Origin: Candidatus Binatia bacterium
GTDB lineage: Bacteria > Desulfobacterota_B > Binatia > UBA9968 > JAJDTQ01
Length of the DNA: 12,205 bases
Direction of reading: 5' to 3'
Assembly (NCBI GenBank): GCA_022827045.1
Contig: JAJDTQ010000187.1
Location: 1 to 12,205, forward strand
Shown piece after piece: positions 1 through 6,789 of the stretch. The notes below the pieces were generated by a model, which was not told the DNA's origin, ran no database searches, and saw only the letters and a program-made list of their open reading frames with translations. Numbering within the stretch: the stretch's first letter is position 1; every line of letters starts with the position of its first letter. The translations under genes were made by a program, and so were the position numbers.

Positions 1-1088
1 GGGTCCTCCCGCAGGCGCAGCGTGTTGATCTCCATGGTCAGTGTATTGAAATGGAGCAGCCGGCCGACCAGGGAGTCGCCCTTGCCGAGGATGAGCTTGA
101 TGGTCTCCACCGCCTGGATGGTGCCGATGAGCCCGGGAAGGACTCCCAGCACGCCAGCCTCGGCACAGCTCGGCGCCATGCCCGGGGGAGGCGGCTCGGG
201 GTAGAGGCAGCGGTAGCACGGGCCCTTGCCCGGGTAGAACACCGTCACCTGTCCCTCGAACTGGAAGATGCTGCCGTGGACGTTGGGCTTGCCGGTCATC
301 ACGCAGGCATCGTTCACCAGGTAGCGCGTGGCGAAGTTGTCGCAGCCGTCCACCACGATGTCGTAGTCCTCGATGATCCCCATGATGTTCTCGGAGGTCA
401 GCCGCTCCGGAATCGGGATCACGTTGACGTCGGGGTTCAGTCCCTGCAGGGTCTTGCGCGCGGACTCGGTCTTGGGCTCGCCGATGCGGTCGTTGGTGTG
501 GAGGATCTGGCGCTGTAGGTTGGACAGGTCCACCACGTCGTGGTCGATGATGCCTATCGTGCCGACCCCGGCCGCGGCTAGGTAGTAGGCGGACGGCGAA
601 CCCAGGCCGCCGGCCCCGACCATCAGCACCTTGGCGTCTAGGAGCTTCGCCTGGCCCTCTTCCCCCACCTCGGGAAGCAGGAAGTGGCGGCTGTAGCGGG
701 TGAGCTGCTCCTGGGTGAACTGCCGGTCCTGCACGAACGAGTAGCCCTCGTTCTTCCAGGCCGTGTATCCGCCGGACATGGAGATCACGTCCTCGTAGCC
801 CATCTCCTGCATCACCTTGCCGGCGAGAAGCGACCGTACGCCGCCGGCGCAGTAGGCGATGATGGGAGTCGACTTGTCGGGCACCTCGGCGTCCATCTTC
901 ATTTCGAGAAAGCCCCGGGGCATCGACACCGCGCCCTCAAGGTGTCCCTCGCGGTACTCCTCTTTCTCGCGCACGTCCAGGAGCGCGTGGTTGCCGTTGT
1001 TCCGCAGCAACTCGTGCACCTGCTGAGGCGACAACTCCTTGACGGTGTCGCGCGCCTCGTCCATCAATTGCTGAAACGTTTTGGCCAT
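1..1088 (-). CDS. moeB: Rhodanese-MoeB/ThiF fusion, sulfur-carrier adenylyltransferase (3' end beyond window)
   Basis: E1-like enzyme that adenylates the C-terminal glycine of a small sulfur carrier (MoaD, ThiS or similar) for thiocarboxylate formation. 362 codons are visible from the ATG at 1088-1086, preceded by GGGAGAGG. Residues about 15-118 form a rhodanese domain with the loop CAGGVRS, putting the persulfide cysteine at Cys80. Residues about 125-362 form the MoeB/ThiF domain: nucleotide loop GAGGLGSP (158-165), DLSNLQRQ (187-194), DGCDNFATR (247-255), the first zinc pair CYRC (291-294) and CAEAGVLG (308-315). The second zinc CxxC should lie just past the left edge. In MoeZ/MOCS3 the rhodanese domain is C-terminal; here it is N-terminal, an order also seen in some proteobacterial MoeB proteins. 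Whether it serves molybdopterin, thiamine or cysteine synthesis cannot be told without the off-window neighbours. It has its own promoter. Confidence 0.92.
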   Translation of the reverse strand, partial: MAKTFQQLMDEARDTVKELSPQQVHELLRNNGNHALLDVREKEEYREGHLEGAVSMPRGFLEMKMDAEVPDKSTPIIAYCAGGVRSLLAGKVMQEMGYEDVISMSGGYTAWKNEGYSFVQDRQFTQEQLTRYSRHFLLPEVGEEGQAKLLDAKVLMVGAGGLGSPSAYYLAAAGVGTIGIIDHDVVDLSNLQRQILHTNDRIGEPKTESARKTLQGLNPDVNVIPIPERLTSENIMGIIEDYDIVVDGCDNFATRYLVNDACVMTGKPNVHGSIFQFEGQVTVFYPGKGPCYRCLYPEPPPPGMAPSCAEAGVLGVLPGLIGTIQAVETIKLILGKGDSLVGRLLHFNTLTMEINTLRLRED

Positions 1089-1139
1089 GACCTCTCCCTG
1101 ACCGAAGTCCGGAAACATTAACTAAGTTTCAGACTCTCT

Positions 1140-1167
1140 AATATAGACAATTCTCGTTCATTGTCAA
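1140..1167 (-). promoter_or_regulatory. Sigma-70-type promoter for the rhodanese-moeB gene
   Basis: On the minus strand a perfect TTGACA (1167-1162) is followed after 16 bases by TATATT (1145-1140), five of six bases matching the -10 consensus. The -35 box overlaps the stop codon of the preceding amidohydrolase. The start codon at 1088 would have a leader of about 45 bases. The AT-rich sequence stands out in a GC-rich window. Confidence 0.7.
1146..1165. promoter_or_regulatory. Inverted repeat inside the moeB promoter, possible operator
   Basis: GACAAT (1146-1151) and ATTGTC (1160-1165) form a perfect 6-bp dyad with an 8-base spacer, lying between the -35 and -10 boxes. A second, weaker dyad, GAAAC (1112-1116) and GTTTC (1126-1130), lies in the predicted leader. 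A regulator bound at the first dyad would block polymerase. No regulator gene is in the window, so the role is inferred from position only. Confidence 0.35.
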
Positions 1168-2225
1168 TTGAGCCGGTAGAAGCGGTTGGCGTTGTCGGCC
1201 AGGATCTTCCGCTTCGCCGTGTCCGAGACATCCTCCCTGGCGCACAGCTCGGGGATATCCTTGAGGTATTCCTGGCGCGGGCGCTCGTGAGGATAGTCGG
1301 AGGCGAAGAAGATGTGGTCCTCGCCAAAGAGCTCGATGACGTAGGGCAGGGTGCGTTCCTCCGACTCGACGGAGACGTAGACGCTGCCGCTCTTGATGTA
1401 TTGGCTGGGCGAGTGCTTCAGCCGGGGCGCCCATTTCTTGCCGCGCCGCTCGTAGCCCTCGTCCATCCGGTCCATCATGAACGGCACCCAGCCGGCGCCG
1501 GCTTCGAGGTATGCGACACGCAGGTCCGGAAACAGCTCGTACACGCCCTGGAACACCATGTTGGTCAGGTGAATCAGCAGCGGAATCGGATGCTCCAGCG
1601 CGTGCACCTCGGCGAAGCTGTCCAGGTAGTCGAAGCCCAGTCCGCGGCTCGGCGCCCCGTGGATGGCCAGCGCCATGTCCAGGCGGCAGGCCTCCTCGTA
1701 GATGGGAAAGAACGTCTCGTGGCCATAGCCCTTGCCCAGGGAGTTCACCGAAGGCAGCACGGCCGCCGGCATGCCCAGCTCCTGCTTGGCCCGACGCATC
1801 TCCTTGACGGCGTCGTCGACGCTGTGGATCGGGATCAGCGCGACGCCCAGGACCCGCGGCGTATGCTTCATGTAGTACTCGTACAACCAGGTGTTGTAGG
1901 CGTGGGCGATGTTCACGGAATACGCCGGATCCTGGATCAGCCCGAACCCCAGGCCCGCGGTGGGATAGACGATGGTGCGGTCGATGCCGCAGTCGTCGAG
2001 GAACGACACCCACATGTCGCAGTCCGGATAGTCCCGGAGCCCCGACGAGCTCATGTTCGAAAGCCGGGTCCAGCCGTCCAGCGACGGGAACAGCGAGTAC
2101 ATGCGCGCCCAGGCGGGCTGGCCGTCGCTGCCCACGTACTTCTCGCCCATGTAGGGCATGATCTCGCTGGCGTTCTCCATGATGTGTCCGTCACCGTCAA
2201 TGACCGGGTAGGCGTTCTCGCGCAT
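1164..2225 (-). CDS. Amidohydrolase-2 family metal-dependent hydrolase or decarboxylase (enzyme C)
   Basis: 353-residue TIM-barrel protein of the amidohydrolase-2 family (ACMSD, resorcylate decarboxylase and relatives). The N-terminal strand motif DGDGH (residues 10-14) takes the place of the family HxH/ExH metal motif. Further likely ligands are His189 in AIHG, His208 in EVHAL and the catalytic Asp310 in SDYPH. LEAGAGWVPF (240-249) is the conserved strand before the last metal site. The ATG at 2225 has a strong AAGGAG six bases upstream. It is the last of three co-directional amidohydrolases, 48 bases after enzyme B, so probably co-transcribed. It is clearly more distant from A and B than they are from each other. 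The substrate is unknown; a carboxylated aromatic or ring-cleavage acid is the usual type. Confidence 0.88.
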   Translation of the reverse strand: MRENAYPVIDGDGHIMENASEIMPYMGEKYVGSDGQPAWARMYSLFPSLDGWTRLSNMSSSGLRDYPDCDMWVSFLDDCGIDRTIVYPTAGLGFGLIQDPAYSVNIAHAYNTWLYEYYMKHTPRVLGVALIPIHSVDDAVKEMRRAKQELGMPAAVLPSVNSLGKGYGHETFFPIYEEACRLDMALAIHGAPSRGLGFDYLDSFAEVHALEHPIPLLIHLTNMVFQGVYELFPDLRVAYLEAGAGWVPFMMDRMDEGYERRGKKWAPRLKHSPSQYIKSGSVYVSVESEERTLPYVIELFGEDHIFFASDYPHERPRQEYLKDIPELCAREDVSDTAKRKILADNANRFYRLN

Positions 2226-2273
2226 GGGAATTCTCCTTTCGCTCTCAATCAGGGGGGCTGGTGTCGGTTCGGT

Positions 2274-3371
2274 TCAGGCTCCGTCGATGCCGTAGAACCG
2301 CCTGGCGTTGTCACCGAACATCTTGTCCGCGACCCGTTGCGGGATGTCCTCCCGGCCGCGGATGGTGCCTGTCAGATCGGGCTCGAACGAGGGGTCCTGA
2401 TGGCCGTAGTCAGACCCGATGAGCAGGTGGTCCTCGCCGATGTAATCCACGAGGTAGGGGACGTCCTCGTCGGCCTCGCAGGCCACGAACAGGCGGTAGT
2501 CCTCGAACAGGGCCTCGTCCGTCTTGTGCTTCCAGTCGCTCTTGAGAAGCCGCTTGAGGATGTGCAGCATGAACGGCACCCAGCCGGCGGAGGCCTCGAT
2601 GAAGCCGATGCGAAGGCCGGGAAACTCCTCGGGGATGCGGTTCGCTATGAGGTCCCGGAAGGCGTATATCGGCAGCACCCGTCCCTGGGCGAACGAGAAG
2701 TTCCGCTCGAAGCTGAACAGGTTGATGATGGACGGCGCGCCCATGCCGGTATGGATGCAGATGGGCAGGTCCAGCTTGGCGGCCTCCTCGTAGACCGGGA
2801 AGAAATGGGGGTTGTCCAGGGTCAGGTCCCCCTCCATGCCGCGGAAGAAGATGCCGACGGCGCCGTGCTCCTTGGCCAGCCGCATCTCGTCGACGGAGGC
2901 CTCGATGGAGCGCAGCGGCAGCACCGCGGTCCACAAGAGGCGGTTCCGCCCGGTGCGTTGCACTTCCCACATGTAGCGGTTGTAGGCCTCGCACAAGGCG
3001 ATCTCCAGCTCCGGGTCGTGCGTCAGGTAGGTCAGGAAGAGCGTCGGATAAATGACCTGGACGTCGATGCCGAGGCGATCCATGTCCGCCAGCCGCACCT
3101 CGGGCTGGGTGATCTCGCGGCTGGCGATGAGGCTGTCGCTGCGGGACGACTCCAGCTTCGTGGCCGACGGCGTCACCAGGCGGTAGCTCCCCTTGCCGTT
3201 GGGCTTGGGCACGATGTTGCCGTCGATGAGCCAGAAGGCGTTGCGCGGGCCGTAGAGCGTGTCCTCGGGCACCGAGGTCAGCACCGGCCGGCGCGCGTAC
3301 ATGCCCTCGTCGATGTGGTCCCACATGGCGACGGGCTCGGCGATGTGCGTGTCGGAGTCGATGATCGTCAT
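2274..3371 (-). CDS. Amidohydrolase-2 family protein (enzyme B, paralog of A) with an altered metal site
   Basis: 365 residues, roughly 70% identical by eye to the gene just upstream and clearly a tandem duplicate. Motifs: DSDTH (5-9), CIHTG with His207, FIEASAGWVPF (258-268) and SDYGH with Asp321. The position holding His230 in enzyme A (and a His in C and D by alignment to the following proline) is Gln229 here, next to Ala228, so one likely metal ligand is missing. That may mean changed metal binding or activity. The ATG at 3371 starts 25 bases after the stop of A and has no clear Shine-Dalgarno, which suggests translational coupling. The insert at residues about 38-70, with DTLYG and FWLIDGN, is shared with A and absent from C and D. 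Substrate unknown. Confidence 0.88.
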   Translation of the reverse strand: MTIIDSDTHIAEPVAMWDHIDEGMYARRPVLTSVPEDTLYGPRNAFWLIDGNIVPKPNGKGSYRLVTPSATKLESSRSDSLIASREITQPEVRLADMDRLGIDVQVIYPTLFLTYLTHDPELEIALCEAYNRYMWEVQRTGRNRLLWTAVLPLRSIEASVDEMRLAKEHGAVGIFFRGMEGDLTLDNPHFFPVYEEAAKLDLPICIHTGMGAPSIINLFSFERNFSFAQGRVLPIYAFRDLIANRIPEEFPGLRIGFIEASAGWVPFMLHILKRLLKSDWKHKTDEALFEDYRLFVACEADEDVPYLVDYIGEDHLLIGSDYGHQDPSFEPDLTGTIRGREDIPQRVADKMFGDNARRFYGIDGA

Positions 3372-3396
3372 GGCGTGCGGCTCGCTTCGGACGGCC

Positions 3397-4488
3397 TCAG
3401 AGGTTGTAGAGCTGCTTCGGGTTCTCGTACAGGATCTTGTCCGCGATGGCCGGCGACAGGTCTTCCCGCGAGCGGATGGTCTGGGCCAGCTCCGGCTCGA
3501 AAGACGGATCGTTGTGGCCGTAGTCGGAGCCTATGACGATGTTGTCCTCGCCCATGTAGCGGATCAGGTACGGGATGTCCTCGTCCGCCTCGCAGGCCAC
3601 GAACAGCCGGTACTTCTGGAACAGCTCCACGCTGGAATCGAACTTGAACTGCTGCTTTAGCAGCCGCCGCAGGATGTGCAGCAGGAACGGCACCCAGCCC
3701 GCCGACGCCTCGATGAAACCGAACCGCAGCTTCGGGAACATCTCCGGGATGCGGTTGTGGATGATGTCACGGAAGGCGAAGATGGGCAGCACCCGGCCGT
3801 GGTGGAAGGTGTGGTTGCGCTCGAGGTTGAACATGTTGGTGAGGGTGGGACAGCCCGACCCCGTGTGGATGCAGATCGGCATCTCCAGGGAGTTGGCCTC
3901 TTCGTACACCGGGAAGAAGTAGGGGTCGTCCAGGGTCCGCTCCCCCTCCATGCCCCGGAAGAATATCCCCACCGCGCCGTGCTCCTTGGCGAGCCGCATC
4001 TCGTCGATGGAGGCGTCGATGGAGCGCAACGGCAGCACCGCGGTCCAGCGCATCCGTCCTCCAGCCTTCTCCTCCACCTCCCACATGTAACGGTTGTAGG
4101 CCTTGGCCAGCGCGATATCGAGGTCCACGTCCTCGGTGAGATAGACCAGGAACAGGGTCGGATAGATCACTTGGGTCTCGACGCCCAGGCGGTCCATGTC
4201 CGCGAGCCGCACGCCGACATCCGTGATCTCGCGGCTCGCCACCAGGCTGTCGTTCCGTTCCGTTTCCAGCGTGGAGGCCGCCGGCGTCACCAGCCTGAAG
4301 CCGCCCTTGCCCGAGGGCTTCGGAAAGATGTTGCCGTCGATGAGCCAGAACTTGTTGCGGATGCCGTAAAGCGTGTCGTCGGTAATCGACGTCAGCACCG
4401 GCCGGCGCGGGTGCATGTCCGCGTCGAAGAACTTCCACATCGCCTCGGGCTCGGCGATATGCGTATCCGCATCGATGACTCCTGCCAT
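3397..4488 (-). CDS. Amidohydrolase-2 family metal-dependent hydrolase or decarboxylase (enzyme A)
   Basis: 363-residue TIM-barrel enzyme, first gene of a three-gene amidohydrolase run. Likely metal and catalytic residues: DADTH (6-10), His208 in CIHTG, His230 in HHGRVLP, and Asp322 in SDYGH. FIEASAGWVPF (259-269) is the conserved strand before the last site. The ATG at 4488 follows a textbook AAGGAGG, and a promoter with an overlapping dyad lies about 70-100 bases upstream. With B it forms a subfamily marked by FRGMEG (177-182) and SDYGHxDPSFEP. All metal ligands are present, so this is the pair member most likely to be active. The product may be decarboxylated or hydrolysed; the sequence does not decide which. 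Confidence 0.9.
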   Translation of the reverse strand: MAGVIDADTHIAEPEAMWKFFDADMHPRRPVLTSITDDTLYGIRNKFWLIDGNIFPKPSGKGGFRLVTPAASTLETERNDSLVASREITDVGVRLADMDRLGVETQVIYPTLFLVYLTEDVDLDIALAKAYNRYMWEVEEKAGGRMRWTAVLPLRSIDASIDEMRLAKEHGAVGIFFRGMEGERTLDDPYFFPVYEEANSLEMPICIHTGSGCPTLTNMFNLERNHTFHHGRVLPIFAFRDIIHNRIPEMFPKLRFGFIEASAGWVPFLLHILRRLLKQQFKFDSSVELFQKYRLFVACEADEDIPYLIRYMGEDNIVIGSDYGHNDPSFEPELAQTIRSREDLSPAIADKILYENPKQLYNL

Positions 4489-4556
4489 GATTGCCTCCTT
4501 GGAGAATCGGCACCGCGGTAATGGGACGCGGCCGGCACAGATGGTGCGCCTGCTTG

Positions 4557-4586
4557 TTTTTACTGCCGGGGGTGATTCCTTGTCAA
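4557..4586 (-). promoter_or_regulatory. Promoter for the A-B-C amidohydrolase operon
   Basis: On the minus strand a perfect TTGACA (4586-4581) is followed after 18 bases by TAAAAA (4562-4557), four of six matches. It sits in the 157-base gap between the racemase stop and the start of enzyme A and points at A, with a leader of about 60 bases. The -10 match and spacing are imperfect. Confidence 0.5.
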
Positions 4587-4596
4587 ACGTGTTTGA
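4583..4596. promoter_or_regulatory. 14-bp dyad overlapping the -35 box, candidate operator
   Basis: TCAAAC (4583-4588) and GTTTGA (4591-4596) are perfect complements around a GT centre. The site covers the -35 hexamer of the A-B-C promoter, a common place for repressor sites. It is the best-placed dyad in this spacer. The cognate regulator is not in the window. Confidence 0.4.
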
Positions 4597-4602
4597 GCGG
4601 CG

Positions 4603-4646
4603 GGAATGACGGATGGGACGCCCGGAATGACGCAGCGGGCCCCGCT
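4603..4646. repeat. Short direct repeats and a GC dyad after the racemase gene
   Basis: GGAATGACG occurs at 4603-4611 and again at 4624-4632. AGCGGG (4634-4639) and CCCGCT (4641-4646) form a tight dyad touching the stop codon of the racemase-family gene. CGGGAATGACG is a common end sequence of dispersed palindromic repeats in many GC-rich genomes, so this may be a decayed repeat. No T-tract follows, so it is not a convincing terminator. Confidence 0.3.
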
Positions 4647-5356
4647 CACCCCTCGGCGCACAGGCGCCCCAGCCCCGGAATCGACGTCGGGCGGCCCATC
4701 CGCCGCAGGCAGGCCCACAGCGCCGCCTGGTTGCTCGACACCACCGGACGGGCGAGGCGGCTCTCCACCGCTTCGATGGTCTCGATCATGCGGGTGTTGG
4801 TGCAGCTCAGGAAGTAGCCCTCGGCCTCAGGGCGGCTGTTGTCGCAGGTGATGTCCAGCCACTCCTCCGGCGTTACCGCGATGTAGTCGTCGCTTCCGGG
4901 AAGCCCGAGACCCAGCTCGTGGACGACGTCGAAGCCGGCTTCCGACATGTAGCGCATCTCCGACTGGTTCGTTGCCTCCACGTAGGGGCTGATGAGCACC
5001 AGCTTGCGGATCGCCAGCTCGCGCAGCGCCTCGGTAATGGCCTGGCTCGTGGTCACGGCTTCGCACCCGCTCGCTTGGCCGACCCATTCGGTGATGCGCT
5101 GCTCGCCATCGAGGCCGCCTTCCATGGAGTTGGCGGTGCAGTGGAACACGATCACGTCCGGGCTGGTGTCGGACAAAACGGCCGCGGCTTCCTCGATGGC
5201 TCCCTGAAGCTGGTCAAGCGGTTTGGCCCACTTGCCGGTCATGCGCAGGCGGGTGACGTGGATGTCAACGTCATCCGGCAGGTAGCGGTTGAACTGGGGC
5301 TCGGTGAGCCTGTTGGCCGACGGTATGATCAGGCCGATGCGCGCCTGGTTGTCCAT
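4646..5356 (-). CDS. Maleate cis-trans isomerase / Asp-Glu racemase family protein with both catalytic cysteines
   Basis: 236 residues from the ATG at 5356, preceded by GGAGGAA; the reading frame opens further upstream but without family-like sequence. The N-terminus RIGLIIPSANRLTEP (6-20) matches the maleate isomerase pattern in which the Ser-x-Asn segment binds a substrate carboxylate (Asn15 here). Cys73 in FHCTA and Cys185 in LSCTN are the two cysteines expected for isomerase or racemase chemistry. Arylmalonate decarboxylase, the other close relative, keeps only the second. Maleate-to-fumarate conversion at the end of a ring-cleavage pathway is plausible, but other dicarboxylates are possible. 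It lies 100 bases after amidohydrolase D on the same strand and upstream of A, so it is likely part of the same catabolic locus. Confidence 0.85.
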   Translation of the reverse strand: MDNQARIGLIIPSANRLTEPQFNRYLPDDVDIHVTRLRMTGKWAKPLDQLQGAIEEAAAVLSDTSPDVIVFHCTANSMEGGLDGEQRITEWVGQASGCEAVTTSQAITEALRELAIRKLVLISPYVEATNQSEMRYMSEAGFDVVHELGLGLPGSDDYIAVTPEEWLDITCDNSRPEAEGYFLSCTNTRMIETIEAVESRLARPVVSSNQAALWACLRRMGRPTSIPGLGRLCAEG

Positions 5357-5421
5357 GTGGTTCCTCCAATCGATTCCGTTTGTCCGGTGCACAAGGCCTG
5401 CATTGCGGTGGATGCCCGCAT

Positions 5422-5440
5422 GGGCGACCGCCGGTCGCCC
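5422..5440. other. Strong GC stem-loop between amidohydrolase D and the racemase-family gene
   Basis: GGGCGACC (5422-5429) and GGTCGCCC (5433-5440) form a perfect 8-bp stem with a 3-base loop, in the 100-base gap between two co-directional minus-strand genes. No run of T follows on either strand, so it is more likely an mRNA-stabilising or attenuating hairpin than an intrinsic terminator. Confidence 0.4.
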
Positions 5441-5456
5441 TGCCCGCGCTACGCGT

Positions 5457-6653
5457 CTAGGCCGGGGGCACGCCCCCGTCATAACTGTCCCACGCGCCCA
5501 TGGCGTTGGCCAGGGCTCTGGGCTCGGGCAGGTCCCCCAGATTGAAGAACTCCACCGCGTTTCTGTACAGCACCCGTTCCTTCTGCTCGAAGCTCAGGTC
5601 GTCGCCGGAGATGACGTCCTTGACGGAGTAGGGGAAGTGGCAGTCCCAGTGGCAGTAGTCCGAGGCGTAGAGCACGGTGGCGGTTCCGGAGGCGTCCAGC
5701 ACCCGGTCGAGCCCGGTCTCCTCGGACTCGCACGACAGCACCAGTTGCTCGCTCCGGATGATCTCGCTGGGACGGCGCAGCATCGCGGGCATCTGCGGCG
5801 CCAGCTTTTCCAGGTGCTCGTCGAAACGCTCCATCCAGAAAGGCAGCCAGCCGGCGCCCCCTTCCATGTAGGCGACCTTGAGCAGGGGATAGCGGTCGAA
5901 CACCCCCTCTCCGATCATGTGCATCATCGCGATCATGAGTTCGAAGGGAAACGCGGTCATGTGAACGTACACGTACTTGTAGAAGCGGCGGCTGCCGGCG
6001 CCCATCACCCCGGATACGCCGGGAACGCCGTCGTGGCCCGTCTGCGGATGGACCGAGAGCGGGATGCCGAGTTCCTGGGCGGCGGCGTAGATGGGATCGA
6101 ACATGGGATCGCCCATGTTCCGGCCGTAGACGTTGGTGGGGAGCATGGCCGTGGTGGCGCCGTGCTCGGCCAGGTAGGTGAGCTCCCGGACGGCCGCGGG
6201 CGGGTCCTGGCAGGGGATGAGGCCTACGGCGCGGAGGCGCCCGGGGTCGGCGGAACAGTATTCCAGCAGCCACTCGTTGACCGCGTGACACATGGCGCCG
6301 GCGAGGCCCTTGTCCATGAGACCATTGACCGTCAGCGCGATCTGCGTGCCGAAGATTACCGCCACATCGATGCCCTCGATGTCCATGTCCTTGAGGCGTT
6401 CCTTGGGGTCGGTCATACCGGGGCGGCCCTTGCGCGCTTCTTCCGTCATGGGCCCGGTCACGCCCGGTCCTGGTCCTTCGTTGGCGGGCCATATGCGGCC
6501 TTCCAGCATCAGGCGGTTGCCGCCGCGGTTGTCCTTGAGCCGGACGGGCGCCAGTGACTTGTACTTCTCAGGCAGCCACGGCGCGAAGTCGATGTCTCCT
6601 TCATTGACGTGGCCGTCCGCGTCGATGACGAGGGTGTGGGTGTAGTCTTCCAT
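5457..6653 (-). CDS. Amidohydrolase-2 family metal-dependent hydrolase or decarboxylase (enzyme D)
   Basis: 398 residues from the ATG at 6653, which has GGAG eight bases upstream. A TTG 18 bases earlier is in frame but lacks that spacing. Metal-site candidates: DADGH (11-15), His202 in SVHPQTGH, His231 in YVHMTAF and Asp332 in SDYCHWD. MEGGAGWLPF (263-272) is the conserved strand. Cys334 and Cys338 bracket the catalytic aspartate where relatives usually have proline after SDY. A C-terminal tail of about 28 residues extends beyond the barrel. This is a more typical family member than A and B and lacks their N-terminal insert. It is the first gene of the minus-strand cluster and is divergent from the ABC ATPase pair. 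Confidence 0.88.
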   Translation of the reverse strand: MEDYTHTLVIDADGHVNEGDIDFAPWLPEKYKSLAPVRLKDNRGGNRLMLEGRIWPANEGPGPGVTGPMTEEARKGRPGMTDPKERLKDMDIEGIDVAVIFGTQIALTVNGLMDKGLAGAMCHAVNEWLLEYCSADPGRLRAVGLIPCQDPPAAVRELTYLAEHGATTAMLPTNVYGRNMGDPMFDPIYAAAQELGIPLSVHPQTGHDGVPGVSGVMGAGSRRFYKYVYVHMTAFPFELMIAMMHMIGEGVFDRYPLLKVAYMEGGAGWLPFWMERFDEHLEKLAPQMPAMLRRPSEIIRSEQLVLSCESEETGLDRVLDASGTATVLYASDYCHWDCHFPYSVKDVISGDDLSFEQKERVLYRNAVEFFNLGDLPEPRALANAMGAWDSYDGGVPPA

Positions 6654-6739
6654 GGGATGTGCTCCGATCAAGCGGTTCCGGCCTCGGCGGGATGTCCGGT
6701 TCCGCGCGTCTCGTGGCCGGTCGTTTCGCCGCGATTTAC

Positions 6740-6768
6740 CGTTACTACCTGGGCCATTTTTGTGTCAA
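6740..6768 (-). promoter_or_regulatory. Possible promoter for amidohydrolase D
   Basis: In the 136-base gap between divergent genes, the minus strand carries a perfect TTGACA (6768-6763). The -10 region 15-17 bases on is poor (TAGTAA or GTAACG). It is offered only because of the exact -35 and its position. No better promoter is visible for the divergent ABC genes. Confidence 0.3.
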
Positions 6769-6789
6769 GATGCCTCGCCGAGGATGCTC

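Noticed and set aside
1161..3536. A very long open frame on the plus strand across the amidohydrolase genes
   Set aside because: It is antisense to three well-supported genes, encodes low-complexity Val/His/Arg-rich sequence without recognisable domains, and reflects GC-rich codon bias on the opposite strand.
5357..5482. Upstream start for the racemase-family gene
   Set aside because: The extra 42 residues are Arg/Ala-rich and unlike the family. The ATG at 5356 has GGAGGAA and begins the conserved RIGLIIPSAN region.
6652..6789. Upstream start for the first ABC ATPase
   Set aside because: The extension would overlap the start of the divergent amidohydrolase, is Arg-rich, and lacks homology to ATPase N-termini. 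The ATG at 6790 has a good ribosome binding site.
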